DNA from: Ifrita kowaldi
Lineage: Eukaryota > Chordata > Aves > Passeriformes > Cinclosomatidae
Assembly (NCBI GenBank): GCA_013398055.1
Contig: VZRS01001772.1
Location: 62,001-126,000 of the forward strand
DNA length: 64,000 nt
Direction: 5' to 3'
Below the pieces are notes generated by a model. The model saw nothing but the letters and a program-made list of their open reading frames with translations. It had not been told where the DNA came from and searched no databases. Positions 24,501 to 36,400 of this stretch are shown piece by piece. The number at the start of each line of letters is the position of its first letter. The stretch's first letter is position 1. The position numbers and the translations under genes were made by a program.

Positions 24501-27500
24501 TCTGATAGGAAGATAATTTATGTACTGTGCAGAGAATTTCACCCTCAGTGCAAGTTTGAGAGACTCAGTATTTGGCAAGAAATCCTGCAAAATAAATTCC
24601 AAATAAAGTTGAGACCATGCTAGCATTTTGCTTTGGAATTTTTACTGTCGCCCCAGAGAAGGAGCTAGGTGCACTCGTTGAGGCGTCAGTGATAGCACAC
24701 TGATGACAGTACCATCTGTATCTTGTGGCATGTATATATGAGGGTGAGCAGAACAGAGGACTGAAAATTTGAAGATAACATTTGAGAAATAAGTATTGCA
24801 GTATTCACAGGTGAGGAGAGTGCAGGGTGCTCCTGTGTGCAGCTGGATTTCATAGCTTTTTAAGATGCTATTTTGGCAGATGCTTAGGGAAAAACATAGT
24901 TCATGTCAGGGAGGTCATCTGACCAAGCCAAACATTTTTTCATGTGTTAACTTTATTATTTCCTTAATGACCTTCAGAAAGTGCATCTTGATTCTTTTGC
25001 ACTTTTCTGTAACGTTGGGTTTTTTGTGAGTGATCTTGATTTAATACTTCTTAGTAGTGAATGAATAGTCCTATAGCTAGTGGGAAGGTTTCTTACAGTT
25101 ATATTTGAGACACGAGATGTCTTACAGGAACTTACTTCTGTAAAGTATATATTTCTTGATATCTCAAGAGGGTGGGTAATACCACAGTGCTTTATAAAAA
25201 GGGGAGGGAATTCATCGCTTAACAGCTGAATACCTGTTCCCCTTTTCTCTCATACAATTTAATCTTGCTTCATCAGGTTCTTGGCACATTACAAGACTTC
25301 CCTGCTGTTTTGGTAGTCTTGCAGCCATTTTTTTTCTTTACTAGGCTTATACTTTTCAGCTCTAATGTTTTCTTTCTAAAGTGCTCAGGCCAGTATTGAT
25401 TAAAATGTCTATGATGCAGAAGCCAAGCTTGTCCACCAGCTTCTGTAATTAAAATGTGTTTTAAAACATGAAAAGGGAAGATTGTCAAATGCTTACTTCT
25501 CATGGTAGGACACTATTTGATGGAACATTAGAGTAAAATCCAAATTTTTCAAAACCAGAAAATACTTCAGCACACTAAACTTTATTTCCACAGCTCTATT
25601 GAGATTTCTTTTTGTCTTTCTAAGTGTGTTGGAAGAGAAGCTGTGAGGTTGCTTTTTACTGAGAAGTCCCATTTTCAGCATGTGGAGTGGCAAAAAAAAT
25701 CCCCTGTCAAAAAGCATTTGTGTAGGGAGCTTGCAGCTATTGAGGTCTAACAAAGACATTTGTGTTAAAGACTTGTGCAGTGTGTATGCTACTGACTGTA
25801 GGTCTGTGAGAAGTGTGTGGAGCTGTTCTTTGGAGGCTCACACCAGCAGGCATGTTGGGTATCACGGCTGGATGTGTGATGAACTCATCAGGGCCCAGAG
25901 CAGCCACAGGGAAACTCTCTGTAGGCATGGATTGTCCAGCTCTGGGTTGAATGCCCTTGAATGCCTAGTGAACTCAATCCCACATGTAGTGGGATGCTTT
26001 GATCCACAAAGTTTGCTGCTCTCTGAGAGCTTCTCAGGTCTGGGACTGGACTTTAGGGAGCCCATGAGAATTTCCAAACCTTTTGAGGTCCTCATGTTTC
26101 CCTCTTAGTGGCAGAAAAGGTTAAGACTCATTTTCCAACTTAGTGGAAGGCTTAGGAGCTACATAACTTAGAAAAGCCTCTTGCAATACCACACTTCAGC
26201 ATTCAGATAAGTACTGTAAGTATCCTTAAAGAGCTTTTAAAAGAATCTGGTCCTTACAAAGTCACGACTGTAGTAATTGGTAATTGGTTTGAAGTAATAG
26301 ATGGGAATTAATCTCTTTTTGCTTTGTGGTTGCTCTTCCTGAGTATTTGGATTTTTCTCTTTATTTAAAAGCTTGTTGTTCTGCTGAAATATGCTTGCAG
26401 TCTATTTCTGCTAAACGTATATAGGCCATAACCAGGTTATAAATATCATCTGGTAAGGTGTTTAATCAATAAATTAAATATTTCCTTTTACTATGTTTTT
26501 TTTATTCAAATGAGCCAGCTGCCCTGCATTTGAATCAGGAGGACATTCTTTAGTCCTCATTGCCCAGGGTTTCTGCCTCCCTGCCCCATGTTTTATTCAA
26601 TGCCTGTGAAGTAGCCTTGAGGCTTAACCCCTGCCTTGGGTATTGGCCATTAGTGGCCTTCATGGATAAGACTCCTCTCTGATTCGGAATAGGTTATGAT
26701 TTGTTTATGGGGATGAGAGCTTGTGGTCTCATGTGACTACTACTATTTACTCCTCCCCCTCACTTCCATCTCATGCGTTCTCTAGATCCCAAGTGAAACA
26801 CAGTTAATGCTTTGTTCTCTCAAATCTCTGTGATACCTGGCATCACATCACTAGAGAAACTGAAAGAACGAGTTCTGCAATGTACCTCAGTTTAGCAACT
26901 GAAATGGACATTGGAGCTGCTGGCAGTGTTTGCTTTAGCACGAAAAACCTGGAGAGTCTTAAAGCAGGAGTTCAGTGCTACTGTTTTGTTCATTTACTTC
27001 ATAAGACAGAAGATGAATTTCTTGACAAGCTGCAGAAGAATCTGCATGTGCTTCTGTATAATGCCAAGCTCCTATCACCTCTTCACAGCCTGTGCTTGGG
27101 TCTGTCCAAATGCTGCACTGGTCTCTCCTCGAACAGCCAGGGCTTCCTTCTGCTGCATCCTCGGCTTGCTTGCAAGCAGCAACCTGATCTTGTGTGTGCT
27201 GTACTTGTTTTAATTGGACTCTACTTTGCCCAAGTTAATAATGCAAATCCCTGGTTTGCTGGCCAGTGCAATAGTTGCCGTGATATTTAACAACTTGGAA
27301 TGCTGTGCTGTACAGAAGCTGAATCCACAGGCTCTTTACCACTCCAAAAGCATTGGAATGATTTATTAGGTTTGCCTTGTGCAGATTTCTTGATTAGGTA
27401 TGAATATTGGGCTTTTGAGGGTCTAAAAATCAAAACTTTGTGACAGTTTAATGGCCGACTTCATAAATTATCCCATCAGTCTCCAGGAAATAAAGAACTC

Positions 27501-28837
27501 TTCAGAATCTGAATAATTCCGTAGTCAGCAATGTCAGCTGCAGGTCTGTACAGCCTTAATGTGTAAATGCAAAGATATCACTTGATATTTTTACTGGGAA
27601 GTTTGGCATAAAACTTTTAGCATTGGTTAGACTTTCATATTTAACATGTCTTCTGCAGTTCTGGTGCATCCTAGTTCACTGCAGTGCTTTGTTCTGGGCT
27701 TTTCCCTATTGATTCAAGGAAGGAAGAATATCTTTCCTCTTAAGAGTCTGTTCTTTACCAAGCGTCCACGCATTTAATGTTAGGAATTCTCTGTAGTGAT
27801 TTTCATACCCTGACTTCTCTATCCATCCTGTATTTTATGACTGTGTTGGCAGTCAGACAGCAGTTGTCTCTAATTCTTGCTTGACTTTCCACTTCGCTTC
27901 AAACATTGCTATTAACCAAACGGACTTACTCTCATTTTGCTTGGAAGAGATGAAGACATTCCCTGCTGGTATTATAAGACCACAGTATTTACTGAGCCTG
28001 GCAAACCTGAGGTTCTGGGTTTGACCAGGTAGGTTGCTGAATCTCTCTCTGAGAAGAGGCCTTAGTCCAGTGCATTTCTTTAATTTTTCTAGATGTCCTT
28101 AAAACTGCAGTATTTTGGGTTTAGCATAAACTGTTGCCCCTATCAAAAACTCAGTGACCTGTTCTTTCATTACTGCTGTGACAATGCATACTTTGCTCAT
28201 GACTGTTACTAATTTGAAAACCACAGGTTGCAATTTCTTTAACTACTAACTGCTACTTGTTAATGTCTTTGTACAGACCTCCTTGGAGTGTAAGGCTCCT
28301 GGGATGGGGATCTATTATTATTTGTGCCTTGTGGGAGGGAAGAAACCATCTGCCAATAAAACACTCATCCAGAAGGCATGTAACTTATAATAAAAACCCG
28401 CCCTCCCATCCACCTTCCCTGCAGAGTGGGTGATTGTGTGTTTTTTACCCTCTGCTCAGAAAAAATGGACTTGGTTATTGGCAGCAGAGGGGGGCTGCTA
28501 TATTTATCAAGGCCAAGTGAGCATGGCCTCTTGGTAAGATGGCTTAATGGATTTAGATTGCTAGACAGGGGAAGTTGCTGCCAGCCCTTCAGGGGGAGCA
28601 TGGATAATTAGAGTTTGAGAACCAGTATTGCAGGGAGAGAAGTTTCTGTGTGCTTTATGAGTATGTGCTTTATGTGACTTTCTCTGTTTAAATGTGTGTG
28701 GTTTATATCGCTGGCTTGTTTTGATGATCAGCTCTCTAATATATTCAATGTTTTTGGTTTATTTTGCAGGAGCTATTGGTTACATGGGAACAAGTGCCTT
28801 TGTTCGTAAAATCTACACTAATGTGAAAATTGACTAA
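4616..28837 (+). CDS. TM9SF3: TM9SF3, transmembrane 9 superfamily member 3 (spliced, 3' twelve exons; 5' end outside window)
   Basis: This is a nonaspanin-family integral membrane protein of the Golgi/endosomal system; the family is linked to sorting and surface delivery of membrane proteins. Twelve exons join in frame: 4616-4776, 6964-7041, 7971-8102, 8617-8783, 11155-11249, 13137-13267, 21882-22021, 23573-23641, 23733-23879, 24037-24120, 24232-24308, 28770-28837. They give 449 residues, matching about residues 141-589 of the ~589-residue vertebrate protein. The first exon shown completes the lumenal domain. About nine hydrophobic segments follow, the first in exon 7971-8102 and the rest from 8617 to the end. 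The C-terminus N-V-K-I-D carries the K-x-D/E type signal described for TM9 proteins as a Golgi-retention motif. All introns are GT-AG and no frameshift or stop interrupts the frame. The signal peptide and first ~140 residues lie upstream of the window. Identification is by recognition of the near-invariant protein sequence; TLL2 follows in the same orientation. Confidence 0.97.
6547..6597. repeat. (GATA)n microsatellite
   Basis: An uninterrupted run of about 12.75 GATA units (51 bp) lies in the TM9SF3 intron 4777-6963. Perfect arrays of this length are usually polymorphic. Confidence 0.98.
6964..7041 (+). CDS. TM9SF3: TM9SF3 coding exon (about residues 195-220)
   Basis: This 78-bp exon encodes 26 residues, from [10 protein letters not shown] to F-F-Q-H-R, in phase 0 at both ends. 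The acceptor is ctcttcag and the donor gtatgt. It links the lumenal domain to the first transmembrane helix. Confidence 0.95.
7971..8102 (+). CDS. TM9SF3: TM9SF3 coding exon, first membrane-domain helix (about residues 221-264)
   Basis: This 44-codon exon is in phase 0 at both ends, after the acceptor ttttgtag and before the donor gtaaga. It contains one strongly hydrophobic helix ([17 protein letters not shown]) followed by a basic cytosolic stretch ([10 protein letters not shown]) and an acidic tail (K-E-E-E-M-D-D-M). Confidence 0.96.
8617..8783 (+). CDS. TM9SF3: TM9SF3 coding exon, cytosolic loop and second helix (about residues 265-320)
   Basis: The exon begins [20 protein letters not shown], the conserved nonaspanin loop with the G-W-K-x-V-H-x-D-V-F-R-P signature. 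A long hydrophobic helix follows, ending M-I-E-D-L-Y-T. It ends with two bases of a glutamate codon (phase 2) at the donor gtaagt. The acceptor is gttcccag. Confidence 0.97.
11155..11249 (+). CDS. TM9SF3: TM9SF3 coding exon (about residues 320-352)
   Basis: The exon starts with the third base of the split Glu codon, then reads [21 protein letters not shown] through Y-A-R-Q-G. It ends one base into a glycine codon at donor gtaaat. The acceptor is tttttgtag; a 15-T run lies at 11085-11099 in the intron upstream. The G-Y-x-G-G-S-L-Y-A-R segment is typical of TM9 proteins. Confidence 0.95.
13137..13267 (+). CDS. TM9SF3: TM9SF3 coding exon (about residues 352-395)
   Basis: After the acceptor gttacag the exon reads [17 protein letters not shown], then a helix through [21 protein letters not shown]. 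It ends in phase 0 at the consensus donor gtgagt. As I recall the mammalian protein, the residue before T-M is Gly rather than Ala. Confidence 0.96.
13268..21881 (+). other. TM9SF3 largest intron in the window (8.6 kb)
   Basis: The intron runs from donor gtgagt (13268) to acceptor cttgcag (21881). The interior is AT-rich, with some stretches of more even composition (about 15.1-16.0 kb and 18.1-19.9 kb) that I could not assign to any family. A T/G-rich low-complexity tract lies at 21303-21460. No exon or RNA gene was recognised. Confidence 0.85.
21303..21460. repeat. T/G-rich low-complexity tract
   Basis: Degenerate ggtt, gggtttt and gttt units repeat over about 150 bp with almost no C or A. 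The minus strand reads as a spurious Lys/Pro/Asn/Gln/Thr-rich peptide. It lies in the large TM9SF3 intron about 0.4 kb before the next exon. Confidence 0.85.
21882..22021 (+). CDS. TM9SF3: TM9SF3 coding exon (about residues 396-442)
   Basis: The acceptor is cttgcag after an 8.6-kb intron. The exon encodes [24 protein letters not shown], one helix. It then encodes the proline-rich loop [19 protein letters not shown] and two bases of a Trp codon before donor gtaaag. The P-C-R-x-N-x-x-P-R-x-I-P loop is a conserved TM9 family element. Confidence 0.97.
23573..23641 (+). CDS. TM9SF3: TM9SF3 coding exon (about residues 442-465)
   Basis: This 69-bp exon completes the split Trp and reads [22 protein letters not shown]. 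It ends with two bases of Met at donor gtgagt; the acceptor is tctttcag. The G-G-x-L-P-F-G-x-x-F-I-E motif is highly conserved in nonaspanins. It is followed by a 91-bp intron. Confidence 0.96.
23733..23879 (+). CDS. TM9SF3: TM9SF3 coding exon (about residues 465-514)
   Basis: The exon reads [18 protein letters not shown], then one long valine/isoleucine-rich helix, ending N-A-E-D-Y-R plus two bases of Trp. The acceptor is tcttcag and the donor gtaagt. The [13 protein letters not shown] junction is a family signature. Confidence 0.97.
24037..24120 (+). CDS. TM9SF3: TM9SF3 coding exon (about residues 514-542)
   Basis: The exon completes Trp and reads [27 protein letters not shown], an aromatic-rich helix. 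It ends two bases into a Lys codon at donor gtaagt. The acceptor is actttcag. Confidence 0.96.
24232..24308 (+). CDS. TM9SF3: TM9SF3 coding exon (about residues 542-568)
   Basis: The exon completes Lys and reads [25 protein letters not shown]. It ends one base into a Gly codon at donor gtaagt. The acceptor is ctttttcag. The Q-x-x-F-Y-F-G-Y helix is conserved in the family. Confidence 0.96.
28770..28837 (+). CDS. TM9SF3: TM9SF3 last coding exon, C-terminus and stop
   Basis: After acceptor attttgcag the exon completes Gly and encodes [21 protein letters not shown], then the stop TAA at 28835-28837. The K-I-D end fits the K-x-D/E C-terminal retention signal of TM9 proteins. The 3' UTR continues in the same exon. 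Confidence 0.97.
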
Positions 28838-30401
28838 GGAAATGAGAAAATTGAACTATGGATCAGCTCCTGTTTTCCTGGGGATGAACTTGCACAGCAA
28901 AAAGCGCGAGAAGAGATTTGGGTTTTAACACTGGGCACTATATGGGTCTCCATTTTGTGGATGGCTTAAAGTAACATCTATTTCATTGATCCTAGGTTCT
29001 TACTGACTGCTTTCTCCAACTGTTCACAGCAAATGCTTGGATTATATGCAGTAGGCATTACTACAGTACGTGGCTAATCTTTCCCCCCAAAAAAAACCAA
29101 CATCAAAAAACAAAAAACCTAGCTCATTAAAGATGAATAGACTAGCTCTCTTCAGTGAAGAGGACAAACGGTTTGTTTAAAGCATTAGTTCCATTCAATA
29201 AAAAGAGGGAAACTTGGCTGCTAAAACTACTTGATTAGTAGTCTTCCTGGTACTCAACATTTCTAAATTATGTAAAAATGCTGTTCCAGAAAGATTACTC
29301 TTCTGATTTTTACTGCCATTGCCAGGATAGGAGGTATGTTTTGTATTTTGAACTCCAGGTGCTTTTTGGTTTATTTGCAATATCAACTACCCTACACTCA
29401 TTTGTTTAAAAAATAATTTAAAAATATATAAAACCCCCATATGCATGTAATATATCAGCTATTGTTCTAGTTGGACCAACTTCCCTTTATTTATCTTTAA
29501 AGTAATATCCAGCTACATCTTAAATCCATCCAAAGAAAATACAGTCTGAAGACGGGGTGTGTTCTCTGCAATGCAATTTACTGTACAGTTAGAAAGCAAA
29601 ATGTTAAATGAAGAGGATTGTTTGTTTTTTAATAAACACTCTGAGGTCTAGATTAAAACAAAACCAACATTTTAATTGAATGTCTAAAGTGATTCTCCTT
29701 TTTTCCAAGTTAGTCTTGCATATTTTTTTGGGGGTTGGGTTGAATGAAGATTTTCCTTTAGACATCATACAAGGGGTAATAAGTGTATATAACATTAAAT
29801 AATGTAACTTAGGTGTAGATCCCAAATGTATTTGGATGTACAGATTTACTACAGAGTACTTTTTCTGATGATTCGGTGTAAAAATGTGTGAATTTGGGTG
29901 GCTTTTTACATCTTGCCTGCCATTGCATGAAAAGTTGGGGTTTCTTCACAATGTGTGTATGTCATGCTTTTCTGTTCTATTTCTCAAGCTCTTACAGGAA
30001 TTAAATTTGTAATTTAGAACATTTTAATTTTTGTTAATCCTATCTGAACACTTGTGTAACATCAAAAGCACAGTTGCTTTAGAGTGTTCAGAAAACTAAA
30101 ATAAACTTTTCAGACAAAAATGTTTTGATTGTGAAAATAGATGAGTTTGCAATTGAGAATGTTTGAAAAGGCAATACTGCTGAGCACCAGTTTCTGTATA
30201 CAATATTAGTGTGGTTTTCATCTATCAAAGTCACCTGCTTTGAATTCAGAATTTGCTTACAACTGTGTTGTACAATACAACTCCAAAGTGAATGACCAAC
30301 CCAAAAAGATTCTTCTTGGCTGTGGAGAAGTGTTTTGTGATCCAGCCAGTGTACTGGGAAAAGTGGGGGTAAGCGTGGACTGAAATAAATGAGCAAATAA
30401 A
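28838..30401 (+). other. TM9SF3: TM9SF3 3' untranslated region (minimum plausible extent)
   Basis: This AT-rich sequence follows the stop and has no competing gene. Poly(A) hexamers AATAAA are at 29197-29202, 30100-30105, 30384-30389 and 30396-30401. The paired last two make the end near 30.4 kb attractive. Another hexamer at 31706-31711 could give a longer UTR, so the true end cannot be fixed from sequence alone. Confidence 0.5.
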
Positions 30402-33400
30402 GGTTAAGTCTTTCTAAGATGACTGTTAATTATGCACTGTGTTTAGCTAGAAGTATCCTGGATGTGTTTGTGACAGATTTGAGAGCCACTGAGCTTGATT
30501 TTTTCATGGGTTTTTTTTAGACATCTGCCATGTAGGGATGTTTTCATCAGTGTGGCTGTCTGAAATAGAGCACCTGCCAATGGAGAAGGAAACTTCCTGA
30601 ATTTAAAAAATGAGCCAAGTATTTGTATTGATTAGCACTGTGCTGTCTCTGTATAAAAAGTACTGATAATGCAGTAGCCACAGTGAGAAACATCCATATT
30701 CTGGCAGGGTTGTGTTGGAGCTTGGGTGAACTGTACAGGTGGGTAATAGTGGGAAGCAGTGCATCCTGCTGCCTATGGCTTCTGAAAAGTATTTGAGCTT
30801 TCAGCTCTGATGTCCCTGGTCAATTTTAATCAGTCTGTCAGAAAATAATTAAGTTTTGTTTCAAGTGAATCATTGGTGTCTGTAGGTGAACACTCTGCTG
30901 CTCAACAGAGTAATTTTGTTTTAAGTTTTGAAGTACAGGCTGATTTTAATACGAGCTTATAAACTGGGTCAATGGTTTGTCTTTGTTCCAAAACATGGAG
31001 ACTTAAAGCAAAGAATGGATTTTGTACTAGTACTTGATAGTGCATACAGCTGTGGGAAGCCCTCTTTTCATCCATGTTCTTCTAAATCTGAAGTGAGAAG
31101 CCATTATCTCCACACAATAAATACATTAAGTACTCTGCCAAGATAAAAGTTTTTTTTAAGGGAATGTTTTGATAATGGGTCTGCTTCTCTATTTAGAGCA
31201 CTGCTATGTGATTCGTCTATCAGAAACTTCACTAAACCGTTTGTGAATTTCATTTAATCACTTTTTAATGCCACGGGATGGTGGGCTGCCTACTTGCTTT
31301 TTCTATCCTCTGGCATTACTGGCTTTTGCATATCCAGATAGGATTGTATATCTTCTAAAGTGACATTGAAAAGATACTTACTGCACAGGCATTGCTTTTG
31401 TTTCTGCAAGCAAGTTCCTCCGGAGAAGTACTGTGTTTAAATAATTGACATTTTTATACAGCCATCCTAGCACGTAAGTTGGGAGTTTGCTTTGTTTTCC
31501 CCCTTTTGGTTTCTGAAGGAGTGCAAAATGTGACCAGTTTTCAACAACTTGTCTTTATGGTTGCTGTTTGGGGCAAGGCTGTTTGCCCCCCTTCCCCCTC
31601 CTTGCCCTCCTCCCCAAAAATGTGGGTACAGCTTGAACCATCTTGCTTAATAGAAATTGAAAGCTCTCTGCTTAGATGATGTAGTCCTTCCTCTTTTATG
31701 GAAGAAATAAAGATCTTACAGACAACACTCCTCTTACCATGGTTGTTTCTTAAGAGTTGCTGGTTCTTGAATTCAGGCTTTTTGATAATTCTTCAGTTGG
31801 CTGCTCAGTGCTTCTTTTCCCACTTCTGGTACAGGGGCCAGGGATTTGGTTAAATAGTTGGCATAAGCAATAGCCAGTCTTGACCATATGTTTTAGGTAA
31901 ATACAATTGTAAATATTTTCAGTTGAGGCAGAGTGCACATAGTAAGTACCTCTTGTAATTAATATATGAAAAGTGGTGAATGCTGGATTGGAGGGAATGG
32001 AGACTGCAAATAATCATTACATTATGCTCTTTTTGTTGTCTGTTTTGAAGCTACAGTGTCTATTAATTCGTCTCCAGAATTACATTCCAAAGTGTGTAAA
32101 GAGCACACAAATTGTTTTTTGTAGGCTAGTCCTAGGTGTATTTCTTTAACAAGTTTCAGGTTAAAAAACAAACCCAAAACACTAACACTTTTTACACTGT
32201 TGGTACTAAAACAGTAAAATTGATAGCATGTTCTTATCACTATCTTTACTGCAGAGCTAACACAAATGAGAAAGTTACATTTTGCTCTAGCTTCAACATA
32301 ACCAGCATTGAGTCACATTTGCCCAATGAAGTATATATATACACAGCTTCACTGAAGACAGCAAAATTCTGTAATTGTGAGTGCTTCAGGAATTTCTCCA
32401 CTGGAATGTGTCCGGAAAGCATCCGCTCAGGAGAAGACAAAGGCTCCTCTCCAGTCTGTGCTCAAGTTAACTGAATAGTTGGAGCTGGAGTTTAGGGCTC
32501 CTGTAATCCTGAATGAATTCTTGACTGTGCAGCTTGTGGTTCATTTCAAGTCTGTTGGAACTGTAGACTGAAGAATTCCAGTTTTGGATCCCTTGGATCT
32601 TTTCCAGGTTAATGCACTGTGGCAGAGCAGCCCTGCAATAGCTGTTAGCACTGCTGCCATCTAAAATGAGTACCTCATACCAGGTTTAGCCCTGAAGTCA
32701 GAAAGCCTCTGCTGTTGTTGGACTTCTCTTGGAATAAAGCCACACCTGAAAGTGTTGGAGCAGTGTGTTTATGGCTTGCATTCTTCAGGAGCATCGTATC
32801 TCATGGAAAAAAAAAGTTTTGGTGCCATTTGTTTTTGAAAGCCTGTCAAGGGAACATTTTCATTCTGCTAAATGGCTTCAGTTACAAAATTCTCAAAACT
32901 TGCAAAGGAGACATCTGCACGTGTGTTCTACAAGTAATGTGCTTTCATCCAGGAGTGCTTTTTCAGTTCAGGAAAGAGACTCTTACAGTATTTACTTTCA
33001 TTCAGTGGTTCTGAAAATTTTCCTCCAATTTTGGGGTTTTGGCTTGTGTGGGGAAACTGTAAAGGTGGTGGGAGGACCCATTAATCTGGAAGGCTTTGCG
33101 TAGTTCAGGAAATTCAAGCAGTTCTTGGAGAGAATCACTTTAAAGGGCAGAAATTTATTTGGGAAAAGGATAAGACTTTTTTATCTGGTGAACTAACCTA
33201 TTTGAAAGGCAGACCTTGAAACAGATATTCTGTTGGCAATGTCATTGCCCCTAGCCCTGCACCAGTTACAGCATTTTTATTTTCGTCAGTGTATTTGCCA
33301 CAGTGCAAGGCTTTTGCAAAAAACCAAGGACTCATCTGCCTTGAACAAGGGGGTGATAGTGCCTGGTACCAGCATTTTTGGCTTCTTGATATATTGATTT

Positions 33401-36400
33401 TCTCACCAGCTCTTAATACAATACAGAACAATTAGTCAAATATCTCTGGAGGTTCTACCATGCTGAGCCTTGTATTGTTAGGAAAACAAATGGGGGGAAA
33501 ACCCATTTGAACTTTCCTTGTGTTCCAGATACATCTCCTTCAGGACCACGGGCTTGGAGCATTCCAGAACATACCTACACAAGTTCATGGTTATCCTTCA
33601 GCTGGCATCGGGTGACTGCAGCATTCCAGAAACGCAGGCATTTGTAGAATTGGGACTTTATGTTGTAACAAAGCACGTAATTTTACAGAACTGTTATTTT
33701 AGTGTTCTCCTAATATTGTGAGGTGTGCTTACCCACATGATGCAGTGGTTACCTAGGTAGGTTCCAGTTCACCAAAGCCTAGACCTAAGTCCTATCAACT
33801 AAATGCTGGATCTGGGTGAGAAAGGCCAGTCTCCAGCAGTTCTGTGTAATGAGCTGCCCGACCTAGGAAAACATGCTACCGTTAGACACCACACAGTGAT
33901 TTATCTTTTTTTTTGAACCCTGTCTGTCACAAGCTTTTATTTGGTTTCTGAAATGTTTTGAGAGCTGTAGTAACTGCTTCTGAGAAGCTTCCAAACAGGG
34001 CTGAGAACATCATGCGAGACTGAATTCAAGAAAGCTTTTGTGGCTGCTCATTCTCATTTTCCAAAGGTTTTTATCAGGAATTTCAGGCTTAAAGCACTAA
34101 GCAAGGCACAGTGGTTTTCTGTGCTACTAGACATGTAATTCTCCTTTAGATTTCATTTTATGCTGTTTCTTCATTCTGAATCACTTGTCTTATCACTTTA
34201 TTGAGCTGAGAAAAGTGGGTTATGTAATTAACTGAGTGTGAGGCTTTTCTTGCTCTGCTACACAGGAGAAACTGCAAGAATGGGGTGGAAATTTTCTCTT
34301 TATTTTCTTATTATGTCTGGCCAGACATTAGCAGGTGAACAGTGAATATTACCTACTGTTTACTTTAAAAAGATGTGACGGTTTTACAGAGTCAGGCACC
34401 CATTTACTTGCAAGAATTGGAGACCTGAATAATGAAATGTTGAAGAAATACCATTGGGTTACTTAAGTTCTGCATTTGGATTCTGCAGAATCATTTTTAG
34501 TAATTTTAATTGGCTAGCTGAAAGCTGATTTTTGTTGAGAATTTTTTTCTGATTATCTCACTACCAGAAAGGGATCAAACACCCACCTTTGTCTGAAGCT
34601 GAAATTACCATAATTTTTAATGATGCGTACAGTAAAATAAATAATGAAAAAGGAAATCACTTTTCCTGGTTTTAGTGATCTAAAGAGTGACTTGTAAGAT
34701 CAACCTATTTTAAAGTGTTGCTTACCTAAGAAGAGGAAATACCTGCATGTTCTCTGTGGTTTGGATGAAGAGGTTACTATAGTTAAATCTCTGTACAGAA
34801 ATCCTGTGCAGAAGCTGTAATTGGGAAAATTCTCTAAGGCAATTTTTAATGGAATAATGTCTCTGTTTTTCTGAGAGATTCATTAAATTCTACGCACTTG
34901 TCAAACAGCCTTAACTCAGGTAGTGTATGTTCCAGCCTCTGTAAAGGCTGCCTGCCTGTGAACAGGGACATGCAACTATCCCATCTTCATCCCATAACAG
35001 AGGATTGGAGAAATGTTTATACTTTTCCCAGATTTATTCCTCTGCATAAAGAGAAGAAAAAAAAGACACAACTTTTCCTATGGCAAAAAGTACTTCGGTA
35101 AAACCAGCGGATTCAGCTCTTCAAATTTTGAACAGGCAGATGCTTTTCCAAAGATGTTCCCATGCCCTTCTTCTTAACCTTGCAGCAGAGATCACCAAAA
35201 CCACCAGCTTTGCTCAATGCTTTCCAAGTACAACTGACTCCTATGTGAACCCTGAAAATGGATTTTAAGTGAAGTAATGAAACATCAGTTTGACATGCCT
35301 CAGTTTAGGAACCAGTGGTCAAGCCAAAATTCATGCTTCTAGATGTGACAGATTTCTCTCCCTGCCTCCCACAGCTTGTCCCTGTACAACTCAAAATTAC
35401 CCCAGAAGTATCTTGGTTTTTCTCACGTAGTTCAAGGATTGCATTATTGATGGGAAAAATGTTTGGTGCTTTTTTATGTGGCATGACTTAAAATCCTGCC
35501 TGCTGCTGCTTTGGTGAACAAAAAGGAATTTTCCAACCATGGCTTACTTCTAGTTTTTCTAAGTGTCACTGCCTATTATGACAAGGCTGTTGTTAATTAT
35601 ACATTGAGTCGTTAATGCACAGGTGAATGTGCCTGTGACTGCAGTGAGCTCTGTACAGTGGATTTCAGAACCCCTGGCACACATTTAAGCACATATGTGT
35701 CAGCATCTTAAAAGATTCCTTTTAGGTAGCAATTCATTTAACCTTATGGAAGGTACTTCCTGGGTGGTAATGCAATAAATTTGATAAAAAATTACCCACC
35801 CACAATCTGCTGCACAAGAAACTAAAATGGGTGATGGAAGGAAGAGAGAGCAGGGGTTGATATTTATTTTAACACCTGGATTTTTTCCATGGCTGGTCAG
35901 GATAGAAGGGATGCCCCAAGAGTGGTCAACTCTATGAGTGATAAGGGAGTGAGAGCAATAGACTGCTAGATAAAACTGGGCAGAGAGAAAAGGAGATGGG
36001 GAAGTGAATTGGCTTTGTCAGGGTGGAAAGCCTGTAATGGTACTAAGAGTAAATGAGCCTCTGCTAGAAGGGGATGAAGCAAAGGGAGGGTGATGGTTCT
36101 GCAGAGGGCCCCGTGGTGCCTGTAGGCAGTGATGCAGCTCATTGGGCTACACCTGCAGCATGGTTCTTTCCTACCATAAAAAGAAGCAATGAAAGAGTTT
36201 AAGGAGAAGTGAGGGGTACTGGAAATGCAGAGGGAAGAAGAAAGAGAATGCTCTGGGTTCAGAGAGTCATGCCCCATCTCTCCAGGACTCCACCTGCCCT
36301 TGTATTGGTGATGCAAATACCTTGGTGTGCTTGGTTTTTTGTAAACTTGGTGACAGCTGTGGAATCAGCAGTGGGATAGGCTCCAAGGGAGTGGTGCCTC

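Larger units (their letters stand above)
22022..28769 (+). other. TM9SF3 distal introns
   Basis: The introns are 22022-23572, 23642-23732 (91 bp), 23880-24036 (157 bp), 24121-24231 (111 bp) and 24309-28769. The three short ones separate a compact exon cluster. The 4.5-kb last intron holds several open frames, for example 25680-26108 and 26880-27290, with no recognisable product. Confidence 0.85.

Noticed and set aside
25680..26108. 142-codon frame in the last TM9SF3 intron
   Set aside because: There is no recognisable protein and the minus strand is open as well, consistent with chance.
28500..28580. tRNA-like text (agatggcttaatgg ... gattgctagacagg)
   Set aside because: There is no B box and no cloverleaf pairing could be drawn.
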